Assembly: GCF_900497805.2 (NCBI RefSeq)
Contig: NW_020954611.1
Coordinates: forward strand, 3,438,409-3,502,408
From: Vombatus ursinus
Taxonomy: Eukaryota; Chordata; Mammalia; Diprotodontia; Vombatidae
Direction of reading: 5' to 3'
Length of the DNA stretch: 64,000 nt
Under the pieces are notes generated by a model, which saw only the letters and a list, made by a program, of their open reading frames with translations, made no database searches and was not told the DNA's origin. Made by a program: the position numbers and the translations under genes. This document shows, one piece after another, positions 22,859 through 33,754 of this stretch. Each line of letters opens with the position of its first letter. The first letter of the stretch is position 1.

Positions 22859-23020
22859 ATTCTTCAATGGGCGGCAGCTAGGTGGTGCAGTGGATAGAGC
22901 ACTGGCCCTGAAGTCAGGAGGACCTGAGTTCAAATCCGGCTTCATACCAAATATTTGACACGTCCTAGCTGTGTGACCCTGGGCAAGTCACTTAACCCCA
23001 ATTGCCCCAATTCTTCAATG
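22859..23020. repeat. 11-bp target-site duplication of a SINE
   Basis: 'attcttcaatg' occurs at 22859-22869 and 23010-23020 and exactly brackets the SINE between them. Confidence 0.95.
22870..23009 (+). mobile_element. tRNA-derived marsupial SINE
   Basis: Full-length copy from 'ggcggcagctaggtggtgca' to 'ttaaccccaattgcccca'. Box B-like 'gagttcaaatcc' at 22927. The perfect duplication suggests it is among the younger insertions here. Confidence 0.95.
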
Positions 23021-23034
23021 TACAGATTCAGCAG

Positions 23035-23250
23035 TGTGATATGAGGCAGTTTAGTGTAATGGGTAGGGTACTAGATACAGTTAGGAAGACCTGTGTTCAG
23101 ATTCTGCCTGTAACACTTCCTAGCTTTGTGGCCCTGGACAACTCATTCAACATCTCTGTATCTTTTTTTCCTCATCTGTAAAATGAGGGGACCGGATTAG
23201 ATGACATATAAGGTCCCTTGCAGACCTTTATGTATGATTCTGTACAATGT
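23035..23250 (+). mobile_element. MIR-type SINE
   Basis: 'gtgttcagattctgcctgta', 'ctagctttgtggccctggac', 'cctcatctgtaaaatgaggg' in MIR order. Confidence 0.85.
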
Positions 23251-23254
23251 AAAT

Positions 23255-23795
23255 ATGGACTAATGAATGTTTTTTAACCTTAATTTGCTTCTTAAGCTCT
23301 AATAAAAATGTGGTCCTAGAATTGAAGTGTCCTACTGCATGAAAAACATCTCATTTATTATTATTATGGAAAATAAAAGTCAGCATTTTATGGTATGTAC
23401 AGCACCCTGACACGACTATTAGGTATTGATTTCTGTAAATCAGAATTTATTTTTCAGCAAGTTTACTATATCATATTAAATTGTGTGCCATCCTCAGGGT
23501 TAGGCAATCATATTCCTTTAAGAATCTTATTGATCAGAAACATGGGGGGGGTGGACTTTGCTAGCCTGTGGTTATCAGAGTAATCTATAATAATAAAAAG
23601 ATGCCTTGGATAAGATAATTTCTAATGGTGTGACGGTGAGCTGAACAGAGAAATGCCCATAATTTAGGTGTTCAATAACATGGAACTGCAATAAAAGCAA
23701 ATCAGGGACTTACTAACAAATTACTTTCATAATGTTTCTCACTAGTTTTACCTTGTCTGTGATCAAACATGGTGAATAACCCTGATCTAAACATT
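23255..23795. other. No gene or repeat seen
   Basis: AT-rich unique-looking sequence. Short open frames lack coding features. Confidence 0.5.
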
Positions 23796-23799
23796 TATT

Positions 23800-24065
23800 T
23801 ACTCTCTTATTACTGCTATCAGGCCTATTACCTCTATTAGATCTGTTTACCTTACTCTACAACTGAACATTCAAGTTTTTTCCAAATTCCTCTGAATGAT
23901 TCCTTTCTGTTTTTTTTTTCTTATGACCTGACCATATTCCATTACATTCATCTGCCACATTTTGTTCATCTATTTCCCACTTGATGGACATCCAGTTGCT
24001 TTCTAGGTTTTTGCTACCAAAAAGAGTGCAGCTGTGGATATTTTATTATATAATGGAGCAAATAT
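23800..24065 (-). mobile_element. L1 3' UTR fragment, antisense
   Basis: 'tccattacattcatctgcca', 'acttgatggacatccagttg', 'tgctaccaaaaagagtgcag'. Confidence 0.75.
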
Positions 24066-24089
24066 AAACGTCTCTGCTTGGCATTTAAA

Positions 24090-24155
24090 GCTCTTCATAG
24101 GCTTCACCAGACTGCCAAAGGGGTCCATGACACAAAAAGAATAAGAGTCCATGGA
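24090..24155 (-). mobile_element. Old hAT-type repeat fragment
   Basis: 'ggcttcaccagactgccaaa' and 'ggggtccatgacacaaaaag' are the complement of the repeat seen at 54297-54535. Confidence 0.6.
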
Positions 24156-24590
24156 GAACCTGCCCCTATTGAAATATGATTGCTGAAGTCACCACCCTCC
24201 ACTTTCAAGGGTTGTCCTGCAATGTGGGGCTTTGGTATTCTCCACAAATCCCAATGGCATGCCTCATACAGAGCTCTAAAGGCAAAATTTGGTTCACACG
24301 GGACCCAAATTCTTTCATCGCTAGTATCATGCATAGCCAATTTAGGATGGATTGAATGGGAGCTATTTATGCTTGTTTTTCATCACAGGAAGTGCTTCCA
24401 TAAGGGGTCAGGGGCTTCAATCATAATGTCTATCATTTTGGATACATGATTAGATTTCAGATTCCATGAACCCAACCCACAGCACACATACCCTGTGTTG
24501 TTGCAAATCACAATTTTTGGATTGCAAAGATTTTTCCCTTGAATAATTCTACATACTGCTCTCTTTTCCCCAGTACATTTTTGTTTTATT
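24156..24590. other. Unassigned sequence
   Basis: Overlapping open frames exist on both strands, the mark of chance frames. No repeat or protein family recognised. Confidence 0.4.
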
Positions 24591-24599
24591 GTTTTATTA

Positions 24600-25440
24600 T
24601 GTCTTATTGATTCCTTTTATTTTTAACATGACAGTCCTTTCCTTATATGTTGCCCTCCCCAATTGTACACACTGGGAAATAAAAAGAAAAAGTCTTTTAA
24701 AAAATAAGTGTGTAAATTCTTGAGTCTTTCAGAGTTCTTAATTAAAAAAAATACTGTTGCTGTTATATTATAAATCGCTCTCCTGGTTCTGCTCTCTTCA
24801 CTCTGTTTTAGTATATACAAATCTTCTGAGGTTTCTCTGTAACTGTCTCCTATGTTGTTTCTTATGGCACAGTGGTATTCCATTTCATTTATATGTAATA
24901 ATTTATTCCACTATTCTCCAATTGTAAAATAATTATCAGTATAAAGAAAGGACCACAGGGGCAGCTAGATGGTGCAGTAGACAGCGCTCCAACCTTGGAG
25001 TCAGGTGGACCTGAGTTCAAATCTAGTCTCAGACACTTGACACTTACTAGCTGTGTGACCCTGGGCAAGTCACTGAACCCCGATTGCCTAAACAAAAAAA
25101 AAAGACCACTTACTTTACAGTTCTTTGCCACCACAAAAAAGCTATTACAAATATTTTTGTATCGGTAGATCTTTTTTTTTCTTTGACATCTTTGGTATAG
25201 GCCTGCTAATGATGTTACTAGATCACAGTTTATTAACTTTTCAGGCATAACTCCAAATTGATTTCCAGAATGGCGGACAGTGGATTAATATTCCTGTTTT
25301 CCAGCAACAATTTCAAGATTTGTCATTTTCCTTTTTGGTTAACTTTGATAAGCTTATAGGAATGGGATAGAACATCAGAGATGGTTTAATTTACATTTTT
25401 CTAATTATTACTGATATGAACCGTTTTATCATAGTGTTAC
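24600..25440 (-). mobile_element. L1 3' UTR, antisense, split by a SINE
   Basis: 'ctggttctgctctcttcact', 'ggcacagtggtattccattt', 'cttactttacagttctttgc' (after the SINE) and 'gtcattttcctttttggtta' follow L1 tail order. The SINE at 24957-25100 lies within it. Confidence 0.85.
24957..25100 (+). mobile_element. tRNA-derived marsupial SINE with A-tail, nested in L1
   Basis: Head, Box B-like 'gagttcaaatc', core and a 10-base A tail. Duplication 'aaaggaccac' / 'aaaagaccac' on either side. Confidence 0.93.
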
Positions 25441-25444
25441 TCTT

Positions 25445-25735
25445 AAATTGGGCTTTCTGCTACCAGTCTAATCATGCCTCCAATCCATCCTCTATTCTAC
25501 TGCTCTAGTAATTTTCCTAACATAATACTATGATCATCTCACTTCACTCAAAAACTTTTAGTGTCTCATTATTTTCTATTGAATAAAATATAAACTTTTG
25601 AGTGCAATTCAAAGCCTTCTGTAACCTAGTTCCAGCTTCTCTGTCATAACATTCTTTGGGTGGTCTACATTTCAGCCAAACTGGACTATTCACTATCTTC
25701 TCCATTTACTTTCCTCTTATCCTCTCCTCTCTTTG
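25445..25735 (+). mobile_element. L2/CR1-type LINE fragment
   Basis: 'ccaatccatcctctattcta', 'tgatcatctcacttcactca' and 'tcaaagccttctgtaaccta' match the C-terminal ORF2 region of L2-type elements. Confidence 0.7.
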
Positions 25736-25739
25736 TTCA

Positions 25740-26750
25740 TACAAATACTAATCCCATTACTGAAATGGTTATAGAGACAAGGGTCCTGAAGGGAGAGTTC
25801 ATATAAGTCTCCGTCTATATGGAGATATATCATACAGGCCATTCACCACCACCTAATGAAGCAAACAATAAACATAATAATTTTTTTTTGTTCAGGATGG
25901 TGTTAAATTGTTTCCCTTTTTACTAAGGAGGTGGGTTTAAATGATAACAAAAGGGGATCTATAAGGAAACCATTCTGCCTATATAAATAGAGAAACTAAG
26001 CCAAGAGACAAAGTGGAGCTCTAGACCCCAAATAATTAAGAATTGAGAAGACATGCGGCTTTTCACTACTTTCCACGTTGCCTCGATGAAGACACTTAGA
26101 GAGATTGAAGTAAAAAAATTCCCATGTTTTTATGTAACTACTTCTCTTTGTAGATATCTTATAATTGTATTCTTTATACTAGAATATTCTTTTATCCAGC
26201 AGCTATTGGTGTATTCATTTTGTTCCAAGAGTAAATAAGTAAGGAGATGACTAATTAGGAAGGAAGTGTCTATATATTAAACAATCCTGTGTTTTATGAT
26301 TTCCCTGAAATTTAAGTAGTAGATGTAATTGTCTCTTTATTGCCTAAGCAAAGGGCACTAGATTGAAATTCCGAGCATCTGAGTTTTCAGCCACATCCCC
26401 AGTTTATTCTACTTCCCTCAAAGGGCTGAGAGAAAGGTTAACATGTTGGTTTATTTGATTAGATGTTTTGAACTATTTGGAGTAAAGTTTCTAGGGTGGG
26501 GTAATGGAAAGAGTTCTGAACAGGAAGGGAATTAGAAGACCTAAGTTCTCTCTAGTCCTGGCTCTGTCACTATTAGATGTATAACCTCCAGAAAGTTATT
26601 TTTATCTCCCTGGGTCTGTTTCTTCACCTGAAAGATGAAGGATTGGAAGAAAAATTTTCTCAAGTCTCTTCAAGGTTGAAAGTTTATGGTACTACTCTTG
26701 AGTCATTTAGGTAGCTGCTAGAAGACTACATGCTTGAAAGAATGGATTAG
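25740..26750. other. No gene seen
   Basis: A TATAAATAG motif at about 25981 lies in unassigned DNA. MIR-like text at 26490-26690 ('ctggctctgtcactattaga', 'tgtttcttcacctgaaagat') is a diverged + strand MIR. No coding region supported. Confidence 0.5.
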
Positions 26751-26754
26751 GGTC

Positions 26755-27480
26755 AACTTGTTGCTTGATAAAAATTTCTGGGAAAATTGGATAACCTTCT
26801 GGAAGAAATTTGGTTTAGGCGAATATTTCACACCATATTCCGTAAGTACTACCAAAACTCATATGCCCTGGATATAAATGGTCATATTATAAACAAATTA
26901 GAGGGAGAGAGATAGCGATATCTTTTGCAACTATAGATAAAGGGCTAGTTCTTGACTAAATAAGGTGTAGAGATGACCATAAAAGATACAATGGACAATT
27001 CTGGTTGTTTAAAATTACAAGATTTTTTTCACAAATGATATCAATGAAATGATAATTAGAAGGAAAACAGTTACCCAGGAAAATCTTTGCAATAAATTTC
27101 TCTGACATAAGTCTGTATTGATTCAAATATATAAGAACAAGCATCATTTCCCAATTGATAAACCATTTAAGGACACAAATAAACAATTCTCAGAAGAAAT
27201 GTAAGCTGCCAATAACCATGTGAAAAAATGCTACCAATTACTAATATATGAAGAATGGAAATTAACACTCCTCTGAGCTCCCACTGTGGAATCAGATTGG
27301 CAAAGACAACAAGAGAGAAAAATGACATTTATGAGAAGCCTAAAATGATGTTTGTGGAAGACCTATCAGAAGACAGGCATGTTAATGCATTATTAATGGA
27401 ACTGTGAAATGGTCCCATGATTCTAGAAAGAAATTTGGAACTCCACCTAAAAAGCCCCCAAATTGTGCATATTCTTTTGT
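26755..27480 (+). mobile_element. L1 ORF2 end and 3' UTR
   Basis: 'gcttgataaaaatttctggg' corresponds to the ORF2 text seen near 5092. The copy continues through 'ttgattcaaatatataagaa' and 'tggtcccatgattctagaaa' into the 3' UTR and stops near 27480 without its 3' end. Confidence 0.8.
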
Positions 27481-27519
27481 CTTGGTCCCCATTGCATGTC
27501 TTCTGTTTCTCAATTGCAG

Positions 27520-27687
27520 GATGATTTCCTGCTGAAAATCTTCCTTTTCCAAGAAACATGTTGTGCAAGAAATCTCTCCCAAGAAGAAGTACTTAAACTT
27601 TTAAACTCAGGAACTCTCAAATTTGGGATTATATACAAGGCAATTCGTGAAGTTGAGAAAGGCAACCCTCAGTATCTTTCCTTGTGG
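27520..27687 (+). other. Exon-like open segment of unknown family
   Basis: 168 bases, 56 codons, uninterrupted. A good acceptor precedes it ('tctgtttctcaattgcag') and a GTAACA donor follows. Both boundaries are phase 0. The predicted peptide (DDFLLKIFLFQETCCARNLS..., ending PQYLSLW) has mixed composition but matches no family I can name. The upstream edge adjoins the truncated L1. It could be an orphan exon, an old retroelement fragment or chance. Confidence 0.25.
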
Positions 27688-27819
27688 GTAACATGCAAGC
27701 TTATGTCTATCTCTGTCACATGTTTCTTCAGAAACTCTATAAATTCCCTAGATACTTGGATGGGGAAAGTCTATTCTGAGAGCCTATTGTATCATCTGAC
27801 CTGTGTTTAGAAAAAAAGA

Positions 27820-28110
27820 AATAGAAAGGTAGAAGATACTAGGAACCTGAGGTCAAGGAACCTCAGGCCACATGGGCAAACTGAGAGGTCATTATGTTCT
27901 CCCACAAATCACCAATTAACAACTCCTGGATAGGAGTCATGAAAGAGAAATGCCTTCCCATCCTTTGCTCCATTCTGGTATGTATGTCCAAGGGACTGAG
28001 AGCACGTGAAAGCAAGCAAAGGGAAGGGTGATAAAAGGAAGTAATGAATGAAATAGAGAGATTGGGTAAGAACCAGAGAAGACAAAGCTTTTCAAAAGAG
28101 CTTAGTGGTA
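27820..28110. other. No gene seen
   Basis: Unique-looking sequence between the exon-like segment and the CR1/L3 copy. Confidence 0.45.
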
Positions 28111-28114
28111 AGGA

Positions 28115-28500
28115 GTTGAAAGGGACTTCAATTGCTATCTAGTCCAATTCGTATCCTTTCCAAAAGCAATCTCCACTTCAAACTACCAGACAAGTCACTG
28201 TCTAATGTCCGCTTGAAGTTCTTTAAGGAGATGGAAGCTTCCACCTCTCCAGGCAGCTCATTTCACTTGTGAACAACTCTAATAGTTAGGAATTTTTTTC
28301 CCCTCTAACTTTAAGCCCAACTGACCCCTTCTATTCATTGTTCATGGTTCTGCCTTCTGGGGTCAAACAAAATCCGTCTTCCACATTACAGTCCTTATAA
28401 TATCAAGGCCTTTACCCAAATTATTGATAAAAATGTTAAACAGCACAAGTCCAAACACAGATCCTTGGGGGAGTTTCCCTGCGGACCTTTTGCCATGTTG
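28115..28500 (-). mobile_element. CR1/L3 LINE, reverse-transcriptase region and beyond, antisense
   Basis: On the minus strand the frame around 28470-28400 reads 'LPQGSVFGLVLFNIFINNLG', the conserved CR1-clade reverse-transcriptase block PQGSVLGPxLFNIFINDL. The + strand at 28225-28300 has the usual antisense text ('cacctctccaggcagctcat', 'tagttaggaatttttttccc'). Confidence 0.85.
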
Positions 28501-28524
28501 ACGCTGAACCAGCAGTAGAAGAAA

Positions 28525-28628
28525 AGGCATCAGATTTGGAACAAAAAATCCCAGGCCTAGATATCCCAACTCTACTATTTAGTAGCTCTATGACCTAGGA
28601 CAAGTCCCTTAGTTTCTTCATCTGTAAG
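28525..28628 (+). mobile_element. MIR fragment
   Basis: 'agtagctctatgacctagga' and 'gtttcttcatctgtaagtca'. Confidence 0.6.
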
Positions 28629-28629
28629 T

Positions 28630-28795
28630 CAGCCAAAAAGCATTTATTAATCACTTATTATGTGCCAGGCTCTGTACGAAGCATTGGAGATACAAAGAGC
28701 TCACATTCTAATGTAGTAAACGTGTAAGTAACTAGGTACATACAAGGTCTATGCACAGCAGATGACAGATGGATGATCTGAGAGGGGAAGACAAG
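28630..28795 (-). mobile_element. L2 3' end, antisense
   Basis: 'aagcatttattaatcactta', 'tgtgccaggctctgtacgaa', 'gagatacaaagagctcacat'. Confidence 0.8.
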
Positions 28796-28859
28796 ATAAA
28801 AGACTTGGGCGGGATAATCCTTCAGATCTTTTCAAGCTGCACGTCCTTTGATCCTATGA

Positions 28860-29010
28860 TTGTAAGTCCTGAGCCTGGCACTTGGTAGCTATGGGAGCTA
28901 CCTCTCTGAACCCAAGTATCTTCGTTTGTAAAATTGTGACAATGATACCTGTGCTGCCTGACACTTGAGGTTGTGGCAAAAAGCACATGAGAAGCTATAT
29001 GTGAAAACCT
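28860..29010 (+). mobile_element. MIR fragment
   Basis: 'cttcgtttgtaaaattgtga' and 'gtgctgcctgacacttgagg' in MIR order. Confidence 0.55.
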
Positions 29011-29206
29011 CTTGCCATCTGTAAGCTTGGTTTCAATGCATGGTTGCTATGTGGTTACAACAATATTTCTGGGGATCCATGAACTCCTTGCTCCCTCCAA
29101 TGGTGCAGATTAATATATGACTTCTCATCTTGAGTTATTCTTGCCTGTTTCCTCCAATATATTATCTATATAGGAATGACTCAATGTATTGGAGTACTCT
29201 GGGTCT

Positions 29207-29438
29207 TGTCACTGTTGTTCAGTCATGTCTGACTCATTTTAACCCCATTTGGGGTTTTCTTGGCAAAGATACTGGAGCTTTTTGCCATTTCCTGCTCCAG
29301 CTCATTTTACAGATGAGGAAAACAGGGTTAAATGACTTGTTCAGGGTAACACAGCTAGTAAGTATCTGAGGCCAGATTTGAACTCAGGAAGATGAGTCTT
29401 CCTTGTTCCAAGTCCAGTGCCTAGTAGGCACTCCAGGT
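29207..29438 (-). mobile_element. tRNA-headed SINE with RTE-type tail, antisense
   Basis: 'ttgttcagtcatgtctgact', 'ggggttttcttggcaaagat', 'agctcattttacagatgagg', 'cacagctagtaagtatctga' and 'gatttgaactcagg' run from tail to head. Confidence 0.9.
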
Positions 29439-29444
29439 CTGCAC

Positions 29445-30214
29445 TAATCTAATTCAATAGACATGTATCATGTATCTACTATTTGCAAGGAACTGACACC
29501 AATACTCACAAATGCAACTAACTGACAATATTGAGAGTATGGGGGTGGGGTGGGCTGGGAGCTACCTCCCAAACTAGAGGTCACTGAGAGAAGAAGAGAT
29601 TCTATTCAGGTATGACAAAGTAATCTCTTGCCAGTGGCTAAAATTTAGCTCCTCCACAAGTGACATTGATCACCGATGGCCTGTTAGTGGATTTGGTAAT
29701 GAGCACTTGGTGCTCTCCAAAGAAATAGCAGCCATTTTGGGGTCATGTGTAGAATTCTTGGCTAATCCATGGCATGAGAGCAAATGGTGCTACAGGGCAA
29801 AGCAATATCTCCATGGTAAGTAAAAGAAATAACACAAGAACAAAGCAAGAAAAATGGAGCATTTGCCCAAGAAATGTCGGTGAATGCCGGTAGCTATAAA
29901 CTGGTTTTGTGAAGCAGTCAGATGTGGCATAAATTGAAGCCAAAAGCCTTGTAGGTTGTAGGTGGGACTGAATACAGCAAGCAGTTGCACCCATAGGTAC
30001 CTAAAGCAAGTATTGCTCTGCCTTTGTCTTGAGACAGTGTCTAGTCACTCATGCTTCTCTGCCTTCAAGCCTGCAACATCACAGGACAGCACCATATCCC
30101 ACCATTCTGGGCAACATTTTGTGTTTCTGGGACTAGGTAGAGAATATTCTGCATGGCAAATAAACCATGAAAGATTATTTTCCCCTTTGACTTCACTATT
30201 TGTGAAATTATAAG
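29445..30214. other. No gene seen
   Basis: A short antisense L2 end at about 29452-29500, then unassigned sequence. Overlapping minus-strand frames at 29743-29994 show no family features. Confidence 0.45.
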
Positions 30215-30470
30215 AATAGTCTTTTCATAGTGTTTTGAAGTTTGTAAAGCACTTTACAAATATAATGTTATCCTTACAACAACACTGGGAGTTAGGTACT
30301 ATTATTAGCTCCATTTTACAGGTGAGGGAACTGAGGCAGACAGAGGTTAAGTGATTCACTCAGTGTCATGCAGCTAGTATATGTCTGAGGCTGAATTTGA
30401 GCTTGGGTCTTCCTGACTCCATGTCCAGTGAACTATGCCCTCTTTCACTAACCTACCACATTCTATTCTA
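30215..30470 (-). mobile_element. MIR-type SINE, near full length
   Basis: 'tgtaaagcactttacaaata', 'ctccattttacaggtgaggg', 'gcagctagtatatgtctgag', 'gggtcttcctgactccatgt'. Confidence 0.88.
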
Positions 30471-30479
30471 TCTAGACTA

Positions 30480-32080
30480 TCTTGAAGCAGAGCTTCTGTT
30501 GGTAAATTTAGAATCTCCTGAGCCCAGCCATTAGAGTGCTTAGAATTTCACTTATTAGATGACAGAAAAGTGACAAATTATCTTACTAATTTCAAAGTGG
30601 CTCTACAATTGCCAAATCATTTAGGGGACAACTGATTAGACACAACTACGTTATTATTACAGATAGTGAACCAGTTATGAGCGAAATCACTTTCTTTCAG
30701 TTAATTTTCTTTTGGAGCTGTAAAAGCAAGAAAACACATGAAAGAGCGCACCCCCTTAGGCCTGGTAACATAAATTTCAGTGTTTTTAATTTAGGTTTGA
30801 GTCTCTAGGAAAATGGGTATCTCTATGTTTGCTGGAATGTGGCTGTAATGTACCACCTTCTTAATGCGGGTACTGTGATTAATTATGATATTTGATTTCC
30901 TCCCCTAAAGTACAAGTTTTAGTATTTTGAACACTGATACTAGACTGTGTATTTCAAGAGGAGTTTTGTCCCAGATTGAGGTAACCAGAAAACATGGGTT
31001 ATCATTATCTACAAAGTATCTTATGCTCATCCAGCATTGAATAGATGCTTGTTTATTGGGTTGAATAATGGATATTTTGTTACCATTATGAAATATAAAC
31101 AATTGCAACAAGAGCAAACCAATTGTGATGCCATTGGTTTCATTAAATCATTATGGCAATGCAATAATTGTTTGGTCTCGGAAATCACATGGCTGTTAAA
31201 AGAATTTAGTGTGGATTTGAATGACATAACTCTGTCTCTCCCTCTTTGTGTTTGTGGCTTAAATTAAAAAGCCCCAGAATGTTTGCTGAAACAAAGTAAA
31301 ACCACAGTCTCCATGATGTAAAGATGGGCAGGATATATTCTCTTGTTAACATAATATTTGTTACACAATGTAATATTTTTTAAAGGCATGTAATTTGAAT
31401 TCTGCCTGCAGACGTATCTGTCTTACAAACACTTCGTAATTAGAATACACACATAGCTAAGTGTTTTGATGGTAGAAAAGGGAAAAAGGAATCTACCTGT
31501 GTCTGCCACAGCCTTTGCCATTTGACCTGGAGCTAGCCTCTCACTCAAATCTAGTGGTCACATGAGAGAGCCGGCTAACTGCCTGCAGAGCTGTAGGCCA
31601 ACTTGGGGAACACTGCATTCTGTAAGTCTTGACTGACTTTCCAAGCCAATTTTCACATGGCTGCTAACTGAACAAAATGCTTAGTTACATTCTCATTATG
31701 TGTGTGTATCATTTTTAATATTTTTTGTCAGATTAATGTGTTTCATAAACTAACTTATTTGTGAAAATTGATAGTCATCTTTGGTTTTGTACATCAATAC
31801 CCCAGGACCTGGAGAAAGAAGATAGTAGGGGATACTATTTCACCTGGCAAATTGATTGTTTAAAAAAATGATAGCAGAAAATGGGCTTCCCCTCACAACC
31901 TCCTACACCCCATTCACACTAAGGAACCACTGACTGTTGGTGTATAACTCATATATAGGCCTATAACTATGTGAGTGAGGAGTTAAGTGATAAATCAACA
32001 ATGTTTTTCATGTTTGTTATCTACTCTCCCACCTTGAGCCTCAGGAGGCAATGTAAGGCTAAGTTGTTTTGAGCATAGGG
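30480..32080. other. Longest repeat-free stretch, no gene recognised
   Basis: 1.6 kb with no transposon features I recognise, flanked by dense repeats. It is AT-rich with several dyad-like motifs (for example 'caattgtgatgccattgg' at 31119). Short frames exist on both strands at 31027-31267. Possibly conserved non-coding DNA; no direct evidence. Confidence 0.4.
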
Positions 32081-32081
32081 G

Positions 32082-32263
32082 AATTATTTATTTCCTTTTT
32101 TAAATTTTTTTTTTAGGCAATTGGGGTTAAGTGACTTGCCCAGGGTCACACAGCTAGTAAGTGTCAAGTGTTTGGTCTTAGACCGGATTTGAACTCAGGT
32201 CCTCCTGATTTCAGGGCCAGTGCTCTATCCACCGTGCCACCTACCTGCCCTAATTATTTATTT
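32082..32263. repeat. 12-bp target-site duplication of a SINE
   Basis: 'aattatttattt' at 32082-32093 and 32252-32263. Confidence 0.93.
32094..32251 (-). mobile_element. tRNA-derived marsupial SINE with A-tail, antisense
   Basis: T tail, 'ggcaattggggttaagtgac', core, 'gatttgaactcaggtcc', head. Bracketed exactly by a 12-bp duplication. Confidence 0.95.
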
Positions 32264-32264
32264 T

Positions 32265-33195
32265 CTAAAAACTGTGCTTTGATGGTCTTTCACCAAAGGG
32301 CTTGGGCTTCAAGTGGCAAATGCCATGGGACCTAGTCTCCTACATTCAGAACTTTCTCATGAAAACCTGAGATGGATTTAAAGACCCATTTTCCTTGGAG
32401 TTGGTGATTATAGGTGCTACTGATAGCACTGGAGTGGGAATGGTGAGGGGGGGAGTGAAAATAGACAACTTTCCTTATTAAGGAAACAGAAAGGCAGTCC
32501 TTTTCTCCTAGGAACTTACATTCTTATGCAGGAAAACAATAGGTAAAAGGGAGGTCAAAGGATGAGGAGAAGAATGTGCCCTGTTCAGGGGCATGGTAGA
32601 GAAAGTCCAGTGGAGTTGAGTCAGGAGGGCAACCCGGAGACTAATGAAGAAATCTTTGTCCTGAGCCTTGTCCTCAAATGAGAGGTTCTGGGAGAAACCA
32701 GCCTCTCAGAGGATGAGGCCTAGAGTACTTCCAGGGTGAGAAGGCATTCAGGGGGTGGAGTGAGCTTCCAGGGTGAAGAGGTTTCTATGCCACAGTTGAA
32801 AAAGTTCTGTGCAGATGAGTTCCTGGAGAGGGGGGAGATCAATAAATCAAAACCCAGAAAAAAAAGAAAAAAAAGAAAAAAAAAGAAGAAAAAACCCCAG
32901 ATTAAGTGATGTTAAATCCTGTGTTCTTTCCTCACTATCCTTTGGATCTGAGAAAAGAGCTATAGGGAAGGAGGTTAGGGGGTCAGTAATAGAGAACAGT
33001 GAAGTCAAAGTAGACAAATTCCTATTCTCCTCTGAAAGACAACTCTAGTCAATACAGTGACAGACAATAATTCCAGAGGACTCACACTGAAACATGCTAC
33101 CCACCTCTCACAGAGAGGTGATGGACTCAGGGTGCAGATTGGGATATGTGTCATTGAGACGTGGCCAACATGGGAATTAGTTTTGCTTGACTATG
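32265..33195. other. No gene seen
   Basis: Unique-looking. Contains an A/AAAAG-rich tract at 32857-32895 that gives the 79-codon lysine-rich frame near 32809. Confidence 0.5.
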
Positions 33196-33198
33196 CAT

Positions 33199-33365
33199 TA
33201 TGAGGGAGCTAGGTGGCGTAGTGGATAGAGTACTGGACTTCAAACCAGAAAGAATTGAATTTAAATGTGAATTCAGATACTTATTAGCTATGTGATGCTG
33301 GGCAAATAATTCAACCTCTGTTGGCTTCAGCTTTCTCAATGTAAAATGGGAATAATAATAACAAC
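33199..33365 (+). mobile_element. Diverged tRNA-headed SINE (MIR-related)
   Basis: 'gggagctaggtggcgtagtg' head, 'gctatgtgatgctgggcaaa' core, 'caatgtaaaatgggaataat' tail. Confidence 0.85.
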
Positions 33366-33533
33366 ATTGATGCCATCAAGTTTATGTCGACATGTGGCAT
33401 AACGGCCAGATGAATCCTTGTCTTAGCTTCTGCTGGCCTGAACCTAGAAGGTCATTCATGAAGACTGATTGGGGCTTCCATGTTATAATGGCTTTGAGAC
33501 CCAGACTTTGGAACCCTGGGAAGCTGAGGTGCA

Positions 33534-33752
33534 CTCTGGACCAGGGGTAGAGAACCTGTGGTCTCAAGGCCACATGTGGCCTTCTAGATCCTTGAGTGTA
33601 GCCTTTTGACTGAGTCCAAGTTTTACAGAACAAATCCTTTTATTAAGGCAATTTGTCCTGTGAAGTTTGGATTCAGTCAAGGGGCCTCACTTGAGGATCT
33701 AGAGGGCTACACGTGGCCTTGAGGCCACAGGTTCCCTACTCTACCTCTGGAC
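33534..33752. repeat. 8-bp target-site duplication of a hAT MITE
   Basis: 'ctctggac' at 33534-33541 and 33745-33752. An 8-bp perfect duplication is the signature of hAT-superfamily insertion. Confidence 0.93.
33542..33744. mobile_element. Palindromic hAT MITE, 203 bp
   Basis: The element is close to its own reverse complement. The left end 'caggggtagagaacctgtgg' pairs with a right end whose complement reads 'gtagagtagggaacctgtgg'. The interior shares 'tctcaaggccacatgtggcc' with the complement of the right half. It can fold into one long hairpin and has no coding capacity. Confidence 0.93.
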
Positions 33753-33754
33753 CT

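Noticed and set aside
22870-23009. tRNA-like Box A and Box B sequences in many SINEs
   Set aside because: They are SINE heads within dispersed repeats and lack a full cloverleaf, so they are not tRNA genes.
24104-24449. Overlapping 78- and 89-codon frames on both strands
   Set aside because: Frames open on both strands in the same place, partly in an old hAT repeat, with no family features.
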